From contig NZ_JOFS01000010.1 of NCBI RefSeq assembly GCF_000719285.1, positions 186,001 to 250,000 on the forward strand: DNA of 64,000 nucleotides, in the 5' to 3' direction. Position 1 is the first letter of the stretch; each line of letters begins with the position of its first letter. The position numbers were made by a program, and so were the translations under genes. This document shows, in pieces, positions 1-10,056 of this stretch. Source of the stretch: Streptomyces bicolor (GTDB taxonomy: Bacteria; Actinomycetota; Actinomycetes; Streptomycetales; Streptomycetaceae). Below the pieces are notes generated by a model, which searched no databases, was not told the origin of the DNA, and saw nothing but the letters and a program-made list of their open reading frames with translations.

Positions 1-391
1 GGTTCTCGTCGGCCAGCTTGGGCAGCGCGTCCAGGGCCGCGCCGACCCGCACCTCGACGATCTTGTCCAGGCCCGCGCGCGCGATGTTGCGGGTGGCGAC
101 CTCGGCGTGCTTGGGGTCGTACTCCAGCGAGATCAGGCGGCCGTCCACGGGCAGGGCGCGGGCCAGCCAGATGGTGCTGTAGCCGGCGAGGGTGCCGATC
201 TCCAGGATGTTGCGGGCGCCCTGGATCTCGGCGAGCAGCTGGAGGAGCTTGCCCTGGGGCGCGGTGACGCTGATCATCGGGAGCCCCGCCGCCTCGCTGT
301 CGCGCAGGGCCGCTTGGAGGACGTCGTCGTCGGGTGAGAGGTGGGCGGAGAAGTACTCGTCGACGTCGTCCCAGAGCTGCGACTCGCTCAT
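1..391 (-). CDS. O-methyltransferase, caffeoyl-CoA OMT-like (3' end outside window)
   Basis: Only the N-terminal ~130 residues lie in the window; the gene runs off the left edge. Translation begins MSESQLWDDVDEYFS. The class I SAM motif is visible as LEIGTLAGYSTIWLARALP, followed by the acidic strand end RLISLEYDP. This arrangement is characteristic of the small cation-dependent O-methyltransferases (Methyltransf_3), which methylate catechol-type hydroxyls in the cytoplasm. The ATG at 391 is chosen because the conserved N-terminal helix starts directly after it. The substrate cannot be inferred from the part seen, and no pathway neighbours are present on the right. Confidence 0.9.
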   Translation of the reverse strand, partial: MSESQLWDDVDEYFSAHLSPDDDVLQAALRDSEAAGLPMISVTAPQGKLLQLLAEIQGARNILEIGTLAGYSTIWLARALPVDGRLISLEYDPKHAEVATRNIARAGLDKIVEVRVGAALDALPKLADEN

Positions 392-886
392 CGCCTTGCC
401 TTTCGTATGGGTCGTTAGATGCCCTAACTACCCCTCTTCCCGGTCCGCGATACCAGGATGGTCGATTCCGGCGGTCGGCGCAGGTGCCTGGGCCGGCGGC
501 CGCTGGGGTGTCCCAGGCCGGCGGGAGCGTCGTACGGCCGATGTCGCCGCCGTCGCCACGGCCGGCGTCAGCGCGCCGGCCACCGTCAGCAGCCATGCCG
601 GGATTCCGGCCACCGTGCGCAGCCGTGCCGGGCGTGACCTGCGGGGTGTGAGCCTGCCGGTGTGTGATCCCGCGGTGCGTGAGTCCGTTGGGGGTGCTGG
701 TGCCCCGCCGGGCGTGAGCCGCGGTGCGCGAGCTCGCCGGTGCGTGACCTCACCGGAGGCGGGCGGACCGGGCCCGGACTATCGTCATCCGGACAAAAGG
801 AAGGCGGACGTCAGGTGAATCGGGGGTTGCCGGCGTCTCTCCCGGGGGTGGTGCGAGCACATAGGGTTCGTGGGGATTCCTGACGC
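392..886. other. Intergenic region between divergent genes
   Basis: About 495 bases separate the start of the O-methyltransferase from the first start of the glycosyltransferase/PAP2 gene, so promoters for both should lie here. No convincing sigma-70 boxes were found. The middle part (about 580-760) holds degenerate repeats built on CCGG-TGTGA-like units. A possible 61-residue minus-strand ORF (428-613, GTG start, hydrophobic N-terminus) has GC-rich third positions but no ribosome binding site and is not called. Confidence 0.5.
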
Positions 887-2986
887 ATGTGCCGTGTGGG
901 ACGAGGCGGGGCGGGAGGCCGACGAGGCGTGGCGAACGCGGAACGCGGTGGGCGCTCGGCGGAGGCGCTCGGCGGAGCCACGGCCGTCGGCGCTGTTCAG
1001 GCACGCGTGCGCGTGGCGCGGCTCGGCCTGTGGATGGTCGCCGCGATCCTCGCCGTCCGACAGGTGGCCGTCGTCCTCGGTACCCCGCGCGGGGAGCGGC
1101 TGACGGACCTGGAGACCTGGGTCGGCCCGTACGGCGTCCTGCATGTGAAGGGTTCGCTGTACGACTCGACGCAGTTCACCGGCACCCCGTTCGGCGGACT
1201 CGTCCTCAAGCCGCTGACCCGCGCCGCCGAGCAGGCCCTCGGCTGGGGCTGGACCTTCGGCACCCTTCTGCTCGTCGTCGCCCTCGGTCTGGTCGCCGCC
1301 CGCGCCCTGCCCCAGCCGGTCAGCCGGCGCACCTCCCTGCTCGCCGCGCCGGTCGCGATCAGCCTGCTCATGCTGTCGCTGCCGGTGCGCAACACGCTCT
1401 ACCTCGGCCAGACCAGCATCATGCCGGTGCTGCTGGTCCTGCTCGGCTGCTTCGCCGTGCGCGGCGAGCGCGCCAGCGGCGTCCTCATCGGCCTCGCGGC
1501 CGCACTCCAGCCGACGCTGCTGCTGTTCACGCCGCTGCTGTGGTTCACCGGCCGCCGCCGGGCCGTGCTCTCCACGGGGGCCACGTTCGCCGGGTGCACG
1601 GCGGTCGCCTGGGTGGCGATGCCGCACGACTCGTACACCTACTGGGTCCACCACATGGCCGGCGTCGGCCTCGGCGGGCGCGCCGACGACCTCGCCAACC
1701 AGTCCCTGCACGGCGCGCTGCTGCGACTGGGGCTCACCGGGCCCCTGGAGATCGCCCTCTTCCTGCTCCTCGGCGCCGCCGTCGCCGCCCTCGCCGTGCG
1801 CCGCGCCGTGCGCTACGCCCACGACGGACAGCTCCTCCTCGCCGTCGCGATCACCGGCTGCGCGGCGATCGTCGTGTCGCCCACCGCCTGGCAGCACCAG
1901 CTGCTGTGGGTGCTGCTCGCGGTCGTCGGCCAGGTGGGCAGGCGGGCCTCCGACCGCTACGTCTGGCCGGTCGCGATCGTGCTGGTCATGACGCTGCCGG
2001 CGCGGATGATGGTGCCGGACAAGGTGCTCTTCCACCCCCTGCGCGCCGACCTCGTTCTCCTGGCCGCGCTCGCCACGGCCGCCGTCGTGCCGTTCCTGTC
2101 GCGCACCTCGCCGTACTGGCAGACACCGGTCCCGACCCGGTACGCGGACCGGGTCCCGGCCCGCTTCCGGCACATCCCGCTGGTGCCGGTCCTGCGCCGG
2201 GTGATCAGCCGCCCGAACCTCCTCTTCGAGCTGCTGCTGATCCGCGTCACCTACTACGCCTACGCCCAGATCCGCCTCGCCGCGGCCGGCGGCTCCAACT
2301 CGGCCGGCCGGGCCACCGCCGAGGAGCACGGCGAGGAAATCCACTCCATCGAACGCGCCCTGCACATCGACATCGAGCACTGGGCCAACCACGCGGTGGT
2401 AACGGTCGACTGGCTGCGCGGCTTCTTCGACTTCTACTACGAGTCGTTCCACTTCGGCGTCCCGCTCGCCATCCTCGGCGTCCTCTACTGGCGCCGCCCC
2501 GTCGACTACCGCTGGGCCCGCTCCGCGATCGGCTTCGCCACCGTCTTCGCCCTGATCGGCTTCTGGCTGTACCCGCTCGCCCCGCCCCGCCTGATGCCCG
2601 GTCTCGGCTTCATCGACACGGTCCACGGCCCGCAGGACTTCTCCCAGCCCGACTACGGCACCCTCACCGAGCTCACCAACCAGTACGCGGCGATGCCGTC
2701 CCTGCACTTCGGCTGGTCCCTGTGGTGCGGCCTGGTGATCCTCGTCCTCGCCCCCAGAGGGTGGATGAAGGCCCTGGGCCTGCTGCACCCGCTGTTCACG
2801 GTCACCGCGATCGTCGTCACCGGCAACCACTGGGTGCTGGACGCGGCCGGCGGCGCACTGGTCGTCGGCGCGGGCTTCGGGATGACGTACCTGCTCCAGG
2901 GCCCGCGCGCCCGGACGGTGACGGCGCGGGCGGAGAAGGTCAGCAGTGACTCCCCGGTTCCGGTGAAGGACCGTACTCCGAGCTGA
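887..2986 (+). CDS. Bifunctional glycosyltransferase 87 / PAP2-family membrane phosphatase
   Basis: The first ~420 residues form a polytopic membrane region of the GT87 (DUF2029, polyprenyl-phosphate mannose-using) type, with an early WVGPYGVLHVKGSLYD periplasmic-loop motif. The last ~250 residues form a PAP2-like domain. Its catalytic signature is AAMPSLHFGWSLW, followed by TGNHWVLDAAGGAL, which supplies the two histidines of the phosphatase/inositolphosphotransferase superfamily. Likely roles are a mannosyl transfer plus a lipid-phosphate phosphatase or transferase step in envelope lipid synthesis (inference). The ATG at 887 gives 699 residues; GTG at 929, behind GGAGG, is an equally good start. 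The 3' end overlaps the convergent next gene by 47 bases. Confidence 0.85.
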   Translation: MCRVGRGGAGGRRGVANAERGGRSAEALGGATAVGAVQARVRVARLGLWMVAAILAVRQVAVVLGTPRGERLTDLETWVGPYGVLHVKGSLYDSTQFTGTPFGGLVLKPLTRAAEQALGWGWTFGTLLLVVALGLVAARALPQPVSRRTSLLAAPVAISLLMLSLPVRNTLYLGQTSIMPVLLVLLGCFAVRGERASGVLIGLAAALQPTLLLFTPLLWFTGRRRAVLSTGATFAGCTAVAWVAMPHDSYTYWVHHMAGVGLGGRADDLANQSLHGALLRLGLTGPLEIALFLLLGAAVAALAVRRAVRYAHDGQLLLAVAITGCAAIVVSPTAWQHQLLWVLLAVVGQVGRRASDRYVWPVAIVLVMTLPARMMVPDKVLFHPLRADLVLLAALATAAVVPFLSRTSPYWQTPVPTRYADRVPARFRHIPLVPVLRRVISRPNLLFELLLIRVTYYAYAQIRLAAAGGSNSAGRATAEEHGEEIHSIERALHIDIEHWANHAVVTVDWLRGFFDFYYESFHFGVPLAILGVLYWRRPVDYRWARSAIGFATVFALIGFWLYPLAPPRLMPGLGFIDTVHGPQDFSQPDYGTLTELTNQYAAMPSLHFGWSLWCGLVILVLAPRGWMKALGLLHPLFTVTAIVVTGNHWVLDAAGGALVVGAGFGMTYLLQGPRARTVTARAEKVSSDSPVPVKDRTPS

Positions 2987-4577
2987 TCCGGTACTCGCCG
3001 GGCGCGGACACGGTCAACCGGGTGAACTCGCCCTTCGGGGCGAGACAGCCGCCGCCGTCGACGCGCAGCCACGGCGAATGGGCGACGCGCACGGTGGCCG
3101 TCCCGGCCCGCGGCATCCGTACGACGACGTCGGCGCTGGACGTCGACACGACGCTCGCGGGCCCGGACACCAGCGGCACGGCGTCCCGCACCCGGAACAC
3201 CCGCCAGTGCGCGTCCTGCCACACGGGCTCCAGCCAGTCGGGCCGGTCCTCGCGGATGAGCCGGGCCTCGACCTTCGCGTACCCGTCGGGTTTGCCGAGC
3301 GGCAGGACGACGTACCCGACGGCCCAGCGGTCCAGCCACTGTCGGTAGGTCGCCGCGGAGAACGACCCGTCGTAGAACAGCCGGGCGCGCTCCATGTCGA
3401 GCTGCCGGTTCCAGCCGCGGGCCATGTTGACGTGCGGGGCGAGCCCGCTGGCCTCACGGTGGTTGCGGGCCGGGACGACCTCGACGCGGGTGCGGTCGGC
3501 GCCGAGGTGCTCCAGGGCTCGGACCACTCCGCGGGTCTCGGCGGCCCAGGCGGGCACCTTGGTGGAGACGTACAGGTCGTCGCCGGTCTTCTTGCCGACC
3601 CAGGCGACGGAGAAGACCAGCGCGGCGATCAGCAGGTTGCGGCGGGCCTTGGCGAGATCGGGCCGGGCCAGCAGTACGGCCAGGAGGGCGGCGGGCGCGA
3701 ACAGTTCGGCGAAGCGCTCGACGTTCGTGCCGATGGGGGAGGCGATGAGATACGTCAGGACGGTCCCGGCCGCGTAGACGGCACCGCTCCAGCGAGCGAC
3801 GCGCCAGGTGCGGGGGGCGAAGACGGTCACGGCCAGGCCCAGGAAGAACGGCGGCCATATTCGGCCCGCGAACATCAACTGCTCGCCCTTGAAGGGAAAG
3901 AGCAGGGTGGTCACGCCGACGGTGAGCGCGGGCGGGACGAGCAGGGCGAGGGTGCGTGCGTAGTCCCGGGTGAGCAGGAACCCGGCACCCACGACCACCA
4001 GGAACAGCCCCGCCACGGGGCTCGCCATGGTCGCGAGGGCGGCGCAGGCGGCGGCCAGGACGACGCGGCGCCGGCCGGTGAGCATCAGACAGGCGCCGAG
4101 CCCGAAGGCGACGCCGAGCGCGAAGGTGGTGCGGCCGGAGGCCACGTTGCACCACAGGGCGAAGGAGGCGAGGAGGGCCGGGCCGAGGGGTCTTCGCAGG
4201 CCCGCGCGTTCCATGAGCACGGCCGCCAGCCAGGAGGCGGCGAGACCGGAGACGACGGTGACCGCGCGCACGCCGAGCGCGGCCATCAGATACGGCGATA
4301 TCAGGCTGTAGTTGGCGGTGTGCGTGCCGCCGTACCAGAACAGGTTGTACGCCGACTCACCGTGGCGTGCGGCGAAGCCGGCCCAGGCGTACTGGGCGGC
4401 CAAGTCGCCGCCGCCGGTGGCGAGGAAGGCCCACCAGAGCGCGTAGAAGGGGATGGTGGGGAGGGTGGCCAGCAGGGGGATCCGGTGGCGGGTCCAGACC
4501 GTGCGCAGGAGTTGGTTCCGGGCAGGGGGCGCCGTCTCTGGGACTGGGGCGCGGGTGAGTTGCTCGGCTTGGGCCAC
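2940..4577 (-). CDS. Polytopic membrane protein, GT-C-like, function unknown
   Basis: This is a 545-residue protein with about 10-11 hydrophobic segments in the first 330 residues and a soluble C-terminal domain of ~200 residues ending EYGPSPEPGSHC. An early loop between the first two helices contains GGGDLAAQYAWAGFAARHGE, which resembles the acidic first loop of GT-C glycosyltransferases. The C-terminal part (VRALEHLGADRTRVEVVP onward) could be extracytoplasmic. The GTG at 4577 is the start. It converges on the GT87/PAP2 gene, which suggests a shared envelope-glycan role. Such proteins are sometimes labelled MFS transporters, but no MFS motif is visible. Confidence 0.75.
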   Translation of the reverse strand: MAQAEQLTRAPVPETAPPARNQLLRTVWTRHRIPLLATLPTIPFYALWWAFLATGGGDLAAQYAWAGFAARHGESAYNLFWYGGTHTANYSLISPYLMAALGVRAVTVVSGLAASWLAAVLMERAGLRRPLGPALLASFALWCNVASGRTTFALGVAFGLGACLMLTGRRRVVLAAACAALATMASPVAGLFLVVVGAGFLLTRDYARTLALLVPPALTVGVTTLLFPFKGEQLMFAGRIWPPFFLGLAVTVFAPRTWRVARWSGAVYAAGTVLTYLIASPIGTNVERFAELFAPAALLAVLLARPDLAKARRNLLIAALVFSVAWVGKKTGDDLYVSTKVPAWAAETRGVVRALEHLGADRTRVEVVPARNHREASGLAPHVNMARGWNRQLDMERARLFYDGSFSAATYRQWLDRWAVGYVVLPLGKPDGYAKVEARLIREDRPDWLEPVWQDAHWRVFRVRDAVPLVSGPASVVSTSSADVVVRMPRAGTATVRVAHSPWLRVDGGGCLAPKGEFTRLTVSAPGEYRISSEYGPSPEPGSHC

Positions 4578-4672
4578 GTGATCGTAGACGTGGAATCAGG
4601 GGAAAGCGTTCACTGGGCGAGTGAGGATGGCTACGCCGGCTCGCATGTCGACCAGCAGGCCCGGCGTCTCGG

Positions 4673-4718
4673 GGGAGGCAGGAACGGGGCGTAGGGATAG
4701 GGGGTGCTCCTGCCTCCC
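4673..4718 (-). terminator. Stem-loop downstream of the P450 gene
   Basis: Perfect 11-base arms GGGAGGCAGGA (4673-4683) and TCCTGCCTCCC (4708-4718) lie 10 bases past the P450 stop codon. There is no clear U run, as is usual for Streptomyces terminators. Confidence 0.6.
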
Positions 4719-4728
4719 TCGGGACGGG

Positions 4729-5964
4729 TCAGCCGGTGCTGACCCGCAGTTCCTTCACGCCGTTGATCCACGCGGAGCGCAGCCGGCGTGGATCGCCGGC
4801 CAGCCGCAGGTCGGGCATGGCGTCGGCGACGGCGTTGAAGATGAGATCGATTTCGAGGACGGCCAGGGACTTGCCCAGGCAGTAGTGCGGGCCGCCGCCG
4901 CCGAAGCCGAGGTGGGGGTTGGGGTCGCGGGTGATGTCGAAGGCGTCCGGGTTCTCGAAGACCTCGGGGTCGTGGTTCGCCGAGGCATAGAAGATGCCTA
5001 CCCTGTCACCCTTTTTTATGCGCTTACCGCCCAACTCCGTGTCCTGGGTGGCCGTGCGCTGGAAGGACACCACCGGCGTCGCCCAGCGCACGATCTCCTC
5101 GGCCGCCGTCTCGGGCCGCTCCCTCTTGTACAGCTCCCACTGCTCGGGGTGGGTGAGGAAGGCGTGCATGCCGTGGGTGATGGCGTTGCGGGTGGTCTCG
5201 TTGCCCGCGACGGCGAGCATCAGCACGAAGAACCCGAACTCGTCGGAGCGGAGGTTGCCCTCGTCCTCCGCCGCCACGAGCGTCGTGACGATGTCCTTCG
5301 CCGGGCATGCCTTCCGGTCGGCGGCCATGTTCATCGCGTACGCGATGAGCTCGGTGGCCGACTCCTGCCCGACCTCCTCGGTGATGGCGTACTCGGGGTC
5401 GTCGTACGCGATCATCTTGTTGGACCAGTCGAAGATCTTGGCCCGGTCGTCCTGCGGGATGCCGATGAGCTCGGCGATGGCCTGGAGGGGCAGTTCGCAG
5501 GCGACCTGGGTGACGAAGTCGAAGGGGCCGGAGTGGGCGCGGGCGGTGGCCGCGATGTTCCCGGCCCGCGTCCGCAGGCGTTCCTCCAGCGCGCGGATGG
5601 CCCGCGGGGTGAAGACCCGCTGGACGATCTGCCGGACCCTGGTGTGTTCGGGCGGGTCCATGTTCAGCAGGATCAACCGCTGGGCGTCTATCGCGTCGCG
5701 TTCGATGTGCTCGTTGAAGCGGATGATCGCGGTGTTGAGGGAGGACGAGAACAACTCCGGGTGCGTCGAGACGTACCTGACGTCCGCGTGCCGGGTCACC
5801 GCCCAGTAGCCCTCGTCCTGGAACCCGGCCACGTTGCCCGACTGGGGGATCCAGCGGACCGGTTCGGCCCGGCGCAGCTCGGCGAACTCCGGGAGGGGTA
5901 CGCGGTGGTGCAGCACATCGGGGTCGGTGAAGTCGAACCCGTCGGGAAGCGCTGGACAGGACAT
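4729..5964 (-). CDS. Cytochrome P450, CYP125-like (steroid side-chain oxidation type)
   Basis: The 411-residue P450 shows all landmarks. The I-helix oxygen-binding motif AGNETTRN is near residue 248, the K-helix ExxR is EEIVRW near 290, and the haem loop FGGGGPHYCLGKSLA has the cysteine ligand near 360. The N-terminus (MSCPALPDGFDFTDPDVL) and overall pattern resemble CYP125 enzymes, which oxidise the terminal carbon of cholesterol-type side chains using ferredoxin electrons. The ATG at 5964 is preferred over an upstream in-frame ATG at 6063 because AGGAG lies 7 bases before it. It is divergent from a thiolase across a KstR-like palindrome, and a 3Fe-4S ferredoxin gene at 21.4 kb is a possible redox partner. 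Confidence 0.88.
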   Translation of the reverse strand: MSCPALPDGFDFTDPDVLHHRVPLPEFAELRRAEPVRWIPQSGNVAGFQDEGYWAVTRHADVRYVSTHPELFSSSLNTAIIRFNEHIERDAIDAQRLILLNMDPPEHTRVRQIVQRVFTPRAIRALEERLRTRAGNIAATARAHSGPFDFVTQVACELPLQAIAELIGIPQDDRAKIFDWSNKMIAYDDPEYAITEEVGQESATELIAYAMNMAADRKACPAKDIVTTLVAAEDEGNLRSDEFGFFVLMLAVAGNETTRNAITHGMHAFLTHPEQWELYKRERPETAAEEIVRWATPVVSFQRTATQDTELGGKRIKKGDRVGIFYASANHDPEVFENPDAFDITRDPNPHLGFGGGGPHYCLGKSLAVLEIDLIFNAVADAMPDLRLAGDPRRLRSAWINGVKELRVSTG

Positions 5965-6014
5965 GGACAGCTCCTGACGGTCCATCAGCAAAGGGGTCGT
6001 CGTGACGGTAGTAA

Positions 6015-7497
<1,483 letters not shown>

Positions 7498-7880
7498 GCG
7501 CGCATTCGACACAGGATCCGCCCTGATCGACCGACGGCTTCGGCCAACTGCCCGCATTCGCGACCGGATGGCGAGAGCGGCCGAGGACTCCTGCTGCTGG
7601 ACGCCGTGTCCGACAAGTGGGGTGTGGATGTCAGGTGCGGAGCCGGCAAGACCGTGTGGTTCGAGTGCCATGGCGGCGCTCAACTACCGGCCTGAGAAGG
7701 GGAACTCCGGCAGCGCTCCGCGGCTACTCTGGAATCCGCGGCCGTAGGGGACGATACGGCGGTCATGGAGGGTGGGGGAGATGTTCGCATGGACGACCTT
7801 CGACGTGACTTCGCAGCTACCGGCCAACTGGGACACCGACATCGCCGAGGTTGTCCGGAAACACCAGAGCGACCGGCTTC
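7498..7880. other. Region without a recognisable gene
   Basis: Nearly 400 bases between the DUF397 remnant and the PAS mini-gene. Reading frames in both directions lack a consistent codon bias, and no known domain was recognised. It may be decayed upstream sequence of the DUF397 gene. Confidence 0.4.
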
Positions 7881-8135
7881 TCACACCTCCCCATTCCACT
7901 TCTCGGGAAGGGAACGGGACTCCGGCTCCACGAAAAGGTCGAGGAAACTGGTGCCGATGGCTTCCGCTTTGCTGTAGCCGTAGATACGGCTTGCCGCCGC
8001 GTTCCACAGCACGATTTCGTACCCGCCGTCGCGCCCGCGCGACATCCAGAAACTCACCGGTATCTGGTCGAGCAGGGCATGGATCAGCTCCGCGCCCTCG
8101 TCCGGCAGGCCCTGAGCACTGACGTTTTCCGCCAC
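7881..8135 (-). CDS. PAS-domain mini-protein
   Basis: An 84-residue protein from a GTG start at 8135 reads VAENVSAQGLPDEGAELIHA. It contains most of a PAS fold: PVSFWMSRGRDGGYEIVLWNAAASRIYGYSKAEAIG is the family pattern (N-x-A-x-x-x-x-G-Y). PAS domains sense small ligands or redox state and usually sit in larger kinases or cyclases. Here the frame stops right after the fold, so it is either a stand-alone sensor or the stump of a truncated gene. It follows the SDR on the same strand with a 26-base gap, suggesting co-transcription. Local GC is visibly lower than in neighbours. The frame is open further upstream, but that part overlaps the SDR antiparallel to its codon bias. Confidence 0.6.
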   Translation of the reverse strand: MAENVSAQGLPDEGAELIHALLDQIPVSFWMSRGRDGGYEIVLWNAAASRIYGYSKAEAIGTSFLDLFVEPESRSLPEKWNGEV

Positions 8136-8161
8136 CCCACCCCCATGTACGCCTGCCGGTG

Positions 8162-8941
8162 CTATGCCTGTTTCGTCAGCTCGAACTCGAATTTCGACAC
8201 GGTGTCGGCACCTGTGTATCCGCCGTCCACGGTGAGGACCGTGCCGTTCACAAAGCTCGCTTCCTCGGAAAGCAGGAAGGCCACTGCGGCGGCTACCTCT
8301 TTGGGCTTTCCCGGACGCCCGAGCGGTGTGATCACGCTCGATTCCTTGGTGACGACTTCCTCCAGGGCGCCGTCGATCCACCCCGCGGCCACGGCGTTGA
8401 CTCTGATGTCCCGGGGCATCGTATTGGCCCAGGATTTGGTCAGGTTGTGAATGGCGGCCTTGGACGCGGCGTACGCGGAAGCGCCGTACGAGCCGACGAA
8501 GGCCTCGGTGCTCGTCACCGTCACGATCGCGCCGTGGTCCGCGAGCTGCCCCACCAGCTGCCGCACAAGGAAGTTGGGCGCTGTCAGGTTGACGGCCACG
8601 CTCCGGTCCCACTCCTCGTGATCGAAGTCGTCGGGATTTTCCGGAGTGAAGTAGTACTCGGCGTTGACGAGTGCGTGGATAGCCTCATCCTCGTTGTGCG
8701 CCTCCTCGCAGAGGCGGGTCACAAAGCCGTCCAGCTCATCGCGGTTCCCGAGGTCGACCTGGACCAATTCGCAGTCGACTTCTTGTTCTCGCAGGTCCTC
8801 GCGGAGTTGTTCGGCGTCGTCGATGTGGGCTTCGCCGTAGGTGCCGATCACCCGGTAGTTGTCGAGCAGACGGCGGGTGACCGCCTGGCCGATTCCCGGG
8901 GCTGCCGCTCCGGTGACCACTACCGTGGCTCGTCTGCTCAT
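8162..8941 (-). CDS. Short-chain dehydrogenase/reductase
   Basis: This 259-residue SDR has the cofactor motif TGAAAPGIGQAV at the N-terminus. The catalytic serine lies in VTVTSTEAF, the YxxxK pair is in SAYAASKAA, and the C-terminus ends FVNGTVLTVDGGYTGAD. The usual NNAG segment is replaced by VNAEYYF, which is unusual. It would reduce or oxidise an alcohol/ketone with NAD(P)H; the substrate is unknown. The start at 8941 (MSRRATVVVTGAA) is chosen because the Rossmann strand begins there; an upstream in-frame ATG would add 19 unstructured residues. It is followed by the PAS mini-gene. AT content is higher than in flanking genes, a hint of acquisition. Confidence 0.85.
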   Translation of the reverse strand: MSRRATVVVTGAAAPGIGQAVTRRLLDNYRVIGTYGEAHIDDAEQLREDLREQEVDCELVQVDLGNRDELDGFVTRLCEEAHNEDEAIHALVNAEYYFTPENPDDFDHEEWDRSVAVNLTAPNFLVRQLVGQLADHGAIVTVTSTEAFVGSYGASAYAASKAAIHNLTKSWANTMPRDIRVNAVAAGWIDGALEEVVTKESSVITPLGRPGKPKEVAAAVAFLLSEEASFVNGTVLTVDGGYTGADTVSKFEFELTKQA

Positions 8942-9241
8942 CACATCTCCGCTGGAGGGCCGGGCTTCGGGCTGAGCGGGCCTGACGGCGGAGCTCACCG
9001 ATGCGCCCCCGTCCAGTCACTCACCTCAGGTTAGCGCGAATTCCCGGACTCTCGAACCTCAACTACTCAAGAGTGGCGGGCAGTTGATCAGCTTGTGCGA
9101 TTCCGGAGATCGCGGCGCCGCGGGCGGGAAACGGACCATTACCTTCCTACTTCCGGCCGGCTCCAGATCGTTTCAGCGGGTTTGTTTTTACGGCGCTGGT
9201 GACCGGCGCACGCCGTACGGCGCGGACGGTGCGGATACGGC
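8942..9241. other. Intergenic region upstream of the SDR
   Basis: About 300 bases between the SDR start and the terminator of the transglycosylase. It should carry the SDR promoter, but no clear -35/-10 pair or repeat was recognised and no open frame looks coding. Confidence 0.4.
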
Positions 9242-9280
9242 GAAGGCGGCGGCCCCGGGGATCAGGGGGCCGCCGCCTTC
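9242..9280 (-). terminator. Strong stem-loop after the transglycosylase gene
   Basis: Perfect 15-base arms GAAGGCGGCGGCCCC (9242-9256) and GGGGCCGCCGCCTTC (9266-9280) flank a 9-base loop. The structure starts 22 bases past the transglycosylase stop codon. It is an intrinsic-type terminator without a strong U tract. Confidence 0.75.
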
Positions 9281-9302
9281 AGTTCCGCTGGGCAGAGTCG
9301 GC

Positions 9303-9719
9303 TCAGTACCAGCCGTTCGACTGCCAGAAGCTCCAGGCGCCGCACGGGCTGCCGTAGCGCTCCTTCATGTAGTCCAGGCCCCACTTGATCTGGGTGGCCG
9401 GGTTGGTCTGCCAGTCGGAGCCGGCGGAGGCCATCTTGTTGCCCGGGAGGGCCTGGACGAGGCCGTAGGCGCCGGACGAGGCGTTGGTCGCGTTGACGTT
9501 CCAGTCGCTCTCGTGGTCGACGATGTTCGAGAAGCACTGGTACTGGGCCGAGTCCGAGATCATCTTCTTCGCGATCGCCTGCGCCGAGGAGGTCGAGGTC
9601 GTCGCGGCCTGCGCGGGGGCGGCGGCGAACAGGGTGCCGGCGGTGGCGGCGGCCAGAGCGGCACCGGCGAGGGCCTTCTTCGGGGCGGAGATGCGGCGGA
9701 AGAGGGAAACAGCGGACAC
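9303..9719 (-). CDS. Secreted lytic transglycosylase-like protein
   Basis: A 138-residue exported protein. The N-terminus (VSAVSLFRRISAPKKALAG, then AALAAATAGTLFAAAPAQAA) is a classical signal peptide with an AQA-A cleavage site. The mature part contains the catalytic-type glutamate in FSNIVDHESDWNVNATNAS, then SGAYGLVQALPGNKM and a C-terminal KWGLDYMKERYGSPCGAW, matching small SLT/resuscitation-factor-like muralytic domains of actinomycetes. It should cleave peptidoglycan glycan strands outside the cell. The GTG at 9719 is chosen from GAAAGG 6 bases upstream; the longer frame upstream lacks a signal peptide. Such genes are often under c-di-AMP riboswitches, but none was recognised here. Confidence 0.85.
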   Translation of the reverse strand: MSAVSLFRRISAPKKALAGAALAAATAGTLFAAAPAQAATTSTSSAQAIAKKMISDSAQYQCFSNIVDHESDWNVNATNASSGAYGLVQALPGNKMASAGSDWQTNPATQIKWGLDYMKERYGSPCGAWSFWQSNGWY

Positions 9720-10056
9720 GGGGAGCCTTTCGTCGGGGACGTCTTCGCCGCGGGCATGCCGGAACCACGCGATGCGAGGCGGGGGGCATGCGTCGGCGCC
9801 GCGGCCCTGAGGGCACGTCGGCGCCGTGCGACGTCCTCCAGACAAGCAGGCCGGGAAGACGTCCGCAATGAGCCCTTTTGCTAGTTGTGGTCGTATGCGG
9901 GGTGAAGGTCGTTTGTGTGACGTGGCTCTCAATGTGCAGGTCAGAGGCCGTATTGGCATGGCCATGGCTTCCGATTTGCCCGACTAAAGAGGGTAGTAGG
10001 TGATCTGGGTCATGTGGGGTGGTTCACCGGGTGGGTGACGGTCCGCGTGCGGGGCT
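9720..10056. other. 5' region of the transglycosylase gene and tail of the ECF operon
   Basis: About 340 bases containing the leader of the transglycosylase gene and the 3' end of the cobalamin transporter operon. A long leader is expected for such muralytic genes, but a ydaO-type c-di-AMP riboswitch consensus was looked for and not found. No coding frame or clear terminator was recognised. Confidence 0.4.

Noticed and set aside
428..613. 61-codon minus-strand ORF with a hydrophobic N-terminus
   Set aside because: No ribosome binding site and no recognisable family; third-position GC bias alone is not enough in such GC-rich sequence.
785..2830. Very long minus-strand open frame opposite the GT87/PAP2 gene
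   Set aside because: Low-complexity Gly/Arg/Asp/Glu-rich translation typical of an antisense shadow in GC-rich DNA.
9720..9965. Upstream extension of the transglycosylase ORF and a possible c-di-AMP riboswitch
   Set aside because: The extension has no signal peptide logic, the GTG at 9719 has a ribosome site and signal peptide, and no ydaO consensus was recognised.
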